The notes beneath the pieces are model-generated. The model did not search any database. It was not told the DNA's origin and saw nothing but the letters and a program-made list of their open reading frames with translations. Shown here one piece after another: positions 6,010 through 7,451 of a stretch of 7,451 nt of DNA (position 1 is its first letter; every line of letters begins with the position of its first letter). Origin of the DNA: Bacteroidales bacterium UBA5621 (GTDB lineage: Bacteria > Bacteroidota > Bacteroidia > Bacteroidales > VadinHA17); NCBI GenBank assembly GCA_002424525.1, contig DIKJ01000174.1, positions 1 through 7,451 of the forward strand, in the 5' to 3' direction. Both the position numbers and the translations under genes were made by a program.

Positions 6010-7451
6010 TATTTTTCAGGTTCAGGCTTTTCAATCTGAGCGAAATGGAGATAATACCAGTATGATCCTGAATGATCATTCCACAGCCTCTCTTCCGCAT
6101 CATCATATTTAGTGTATATTTCCACGTATTCCCTCATCCTGTTCCTTACATCTGAACTTATATATGAAGGTGCCCGGGAGAAGGGATCCCTTGTTGACAA
6201 GCCGATGATATAGAGCATCGCCTCCTGGTATGATACCGGTATCTCCCGGTAATCCATCTTTTCCAGCAATGGTATGCAATTCGTGAAATTACGGAGGTCC
6301 TTGTTAATCATATAAAAGGCCATAAGATATTCGAAAGCCATCTTATTCCCCGGATTTTCCTTGACCATCCTGTTAAGGGCAGCCTCCATGTTCTGCACAT
6401 GGAAAAAGTAATCATTCCTTACCTTGAATTTTCGTTTCTCTCCCCAGTCGGGATGCATATCAATCATTTCCTCATTGTAGAGAAATCTTCGCGTATCGCG
6501 GGCCCATTTTCTGTAAAAAATAGTTTTCTCAAGAATCGTCAGATATTTTCCGGAAACAGCATAGTTACCGTTGATAAGATTGGTTTCGGCGAGCCGTTTG
6601 ATCATTCTGGATGATTTGTTATGGTTCGGGATCGTCTCCATGCTTTCAAATGCATACTCCTGCGAAGCATTGGTCAGGGCCAGATGATAAAAGATCTCGT
6701 TCCCCATCATCGGGGCAACATACTCCCTGTTGAATGGCAGAAAAAGACTATTGGTACCCCGCTGATTGTAATTGAACATCCTGTCTCCCATCTGGCCTGT
6801 TTTAGCCAGTGAGAGGTTCAGCATTGCAAGGGAGAGAAAGTTCCGGGGAGGTTTATCTTCCGCGAGCTTAATCACCTCGTTCCATTGCCCGGTCCTTACC
6901 AGATAATCATATTTCATGATTACCTCGGCGCCGAAATTGGTCCAGATCCTGAATCCGACCCAGGCGAAAATGATCAGGCCGGCAGCTTGTGTCGCCAGAA
7001 AAGGTTTAAGATACTTTTCTCTTAGCGGCACCATGTAAACAATCATCATCAGTATTGCAGGGATGCTGAATAAAACCGGGATTGCCTTCGGAATAATAAT
7101 AAGGACATTGTAATAGTACTCGCTCATAAAAGCAGGCATTACGGGTTGATGTATAAGATATTGCCTGACAAATAGCGGGAGTGCGAGGGCAGGGATGAGA
7201 TATAATACGTAATACCATGCTTTAAGCTCACCTGCAGTCTTCAGCTTTTCACTGGTGCTCCCTCCGCTTGTTAATTCCCTTCGTGATCTGAGGTAGTTAA
7301 TAAGTTCATAAACAAGCATCACTGTCAGCAACATAAGATATGAGCCTCCTGCAAGCCACCAGGTTAACGGGATAAGGATAAGACCGGTCACAAAACGGGA
7401 CTTTTCAGTTTTAATACTTGTATAGAGCCATCCGGCAAGCAGGGCGATAAG
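6009..7451 (-). CDS. Polytopic membrane protein with helical/TPR-like C-terminal domain (DUF6057-like); 5' end beyond the window
   Basis: Function unknown. The frame stays open to the right edge, so the GTG at 7391-7389 is an internal Val rather than the start: the 20 residues before it (LIALLAGWLYTSIKTEKSRF) continue a membrane-protein sequence. Numbering from the edge, hydrophobic segments lie at about 1-10, 21-53 (one or two passes), 79-98, 110-143 (probably two) and 150-170. The C-terminal part, about 175-480, is mostly helical and resembles tetratricopeptide-like pairs, for example YLVRTGQWNEVIKLAED (183-199), then LAMLNLSLAKTGQMGDRMF (208-226) and NPGNKMAFEYLMAFYMINKD (366-385). It ends with SGSYWYYLHF (461-470). 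This layout and the aromatic C-terminus recall the DUF6057 family of Bacteroidota; I recognise the family by memory only. It is first in a tight series with the haem lipoprotein and chorismatase-like genes, so the three may act together at the membrane. Confidence 0.8.
   Translation of the reverse strand, partial: LIALLAGWLYTSIKTEKSRFVTGLILIPLTWWLAGGSYLMLLTVMLVYELINYLRSRRELTSGGSTSEKLKTAGELKAWYYVLYLIPALALPLFVRQYLIHQPVMPAFMSEYYYNVLIIIPKAIPVLFSIPAILMMIVYMVPLREKYLKPFLATQAAGLIIFAWVGFRIWTNFGAEVIMKYDYLVRTGQWNEVIKLAEDKPPRNFLSLAMLNLSLAKTGQMGDRMFNYNQRGTNSLFLPFNREYVAPMMGNEIFYHLALTNASQEYAFESMETIPNHNKSSRMIKRLAETNLINGNYAVSGKYLTILEKTIFYRKWARDTRRFLYNEEMIDMHPDWGEKRKFKVRNDYFFHVQNMEAALNRMVKENPGNKMAFEYLMAFYMINKDLRNFTNCIPLLEKMDYREIPVSYQEAMLYIIGLSTRDPFSRAPSYISSDVRNRMREYVEIYTKYDDAEERLWNDHSGSYWYYLHFAQIEKPEPEK

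Noticed and set aside
1..7451. CRISPR arrays, tRNA or rRNA genes, insertion sequences, attachment sites
   Set aside because: I looked on both strands and saw no regularly spaced repeats, RNA gene signatures, transposase-like frames or terminal inverted repeats; nearly all the sequence is accounted for by five same-strand genes.

Overview
The window looks like Bacteroidota DNA, probably a Bacteroidales or Marinilabiliales-type genome. The grounds are several lipoprotein signal peptides, absence of clear Shine-Dalgarno sequences, a PA14-containing family 31 glycosidase, and a membrane protein resembling the Bacteroidota family DUF6057. This placement rests on family recognition and base composition, not on a search. 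Five genes lie on the minus strand in one direction, and the plus strand holds only shadow frames.

In transcription order (right to left): (1) a polytopic membrane protein with a helical C-terminal domain, running off the right edge (6009-7451); (2) a lipoprotein with a single CXXCH haem-attachment motif followed by a TolB/PD40-type beta-propeller (4503-5984); (3) a chorismatase-like protein related to the FkbO/Hyg5/XanB2 group (3341-4495); (4) a lipoprotein glycoside hydrolase of family 31 with an inserted PA14 domain, most likely an alpha-xylosidase (456-3305); (5) an aldose 1-epimerase (mutarotase) lipoprotein running off the left edge (1-296). Gaps are 24, 7, 35 and 159 bases. The first three genes look like one tight transcription unit, the glycosidase may belong to it, and the epimerase follows after a short intergenic region carrying a degenerate repeat with an inverted repeat.

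Two functional themes meet here. The glycosidase and mutarotase form a simple pair: release of an alpha-linked sugar (xylose or glucose) in the envelope, then equilibration of its anomers. The upstream trio (membrane protein, haem lipoprotein, chorismatase) has no function I can name. It joins a chorismate-to-hydroxybenzoate type enzyme to an envelope protein that could carry covalent haem, and is the best candidate for an undescribed system.

The most unexpected non-coding signal is a 7-base word, AACCTGT, found just upstream of all four start codons visible in the window, with no other exact copy on that strand that I could find by eye.
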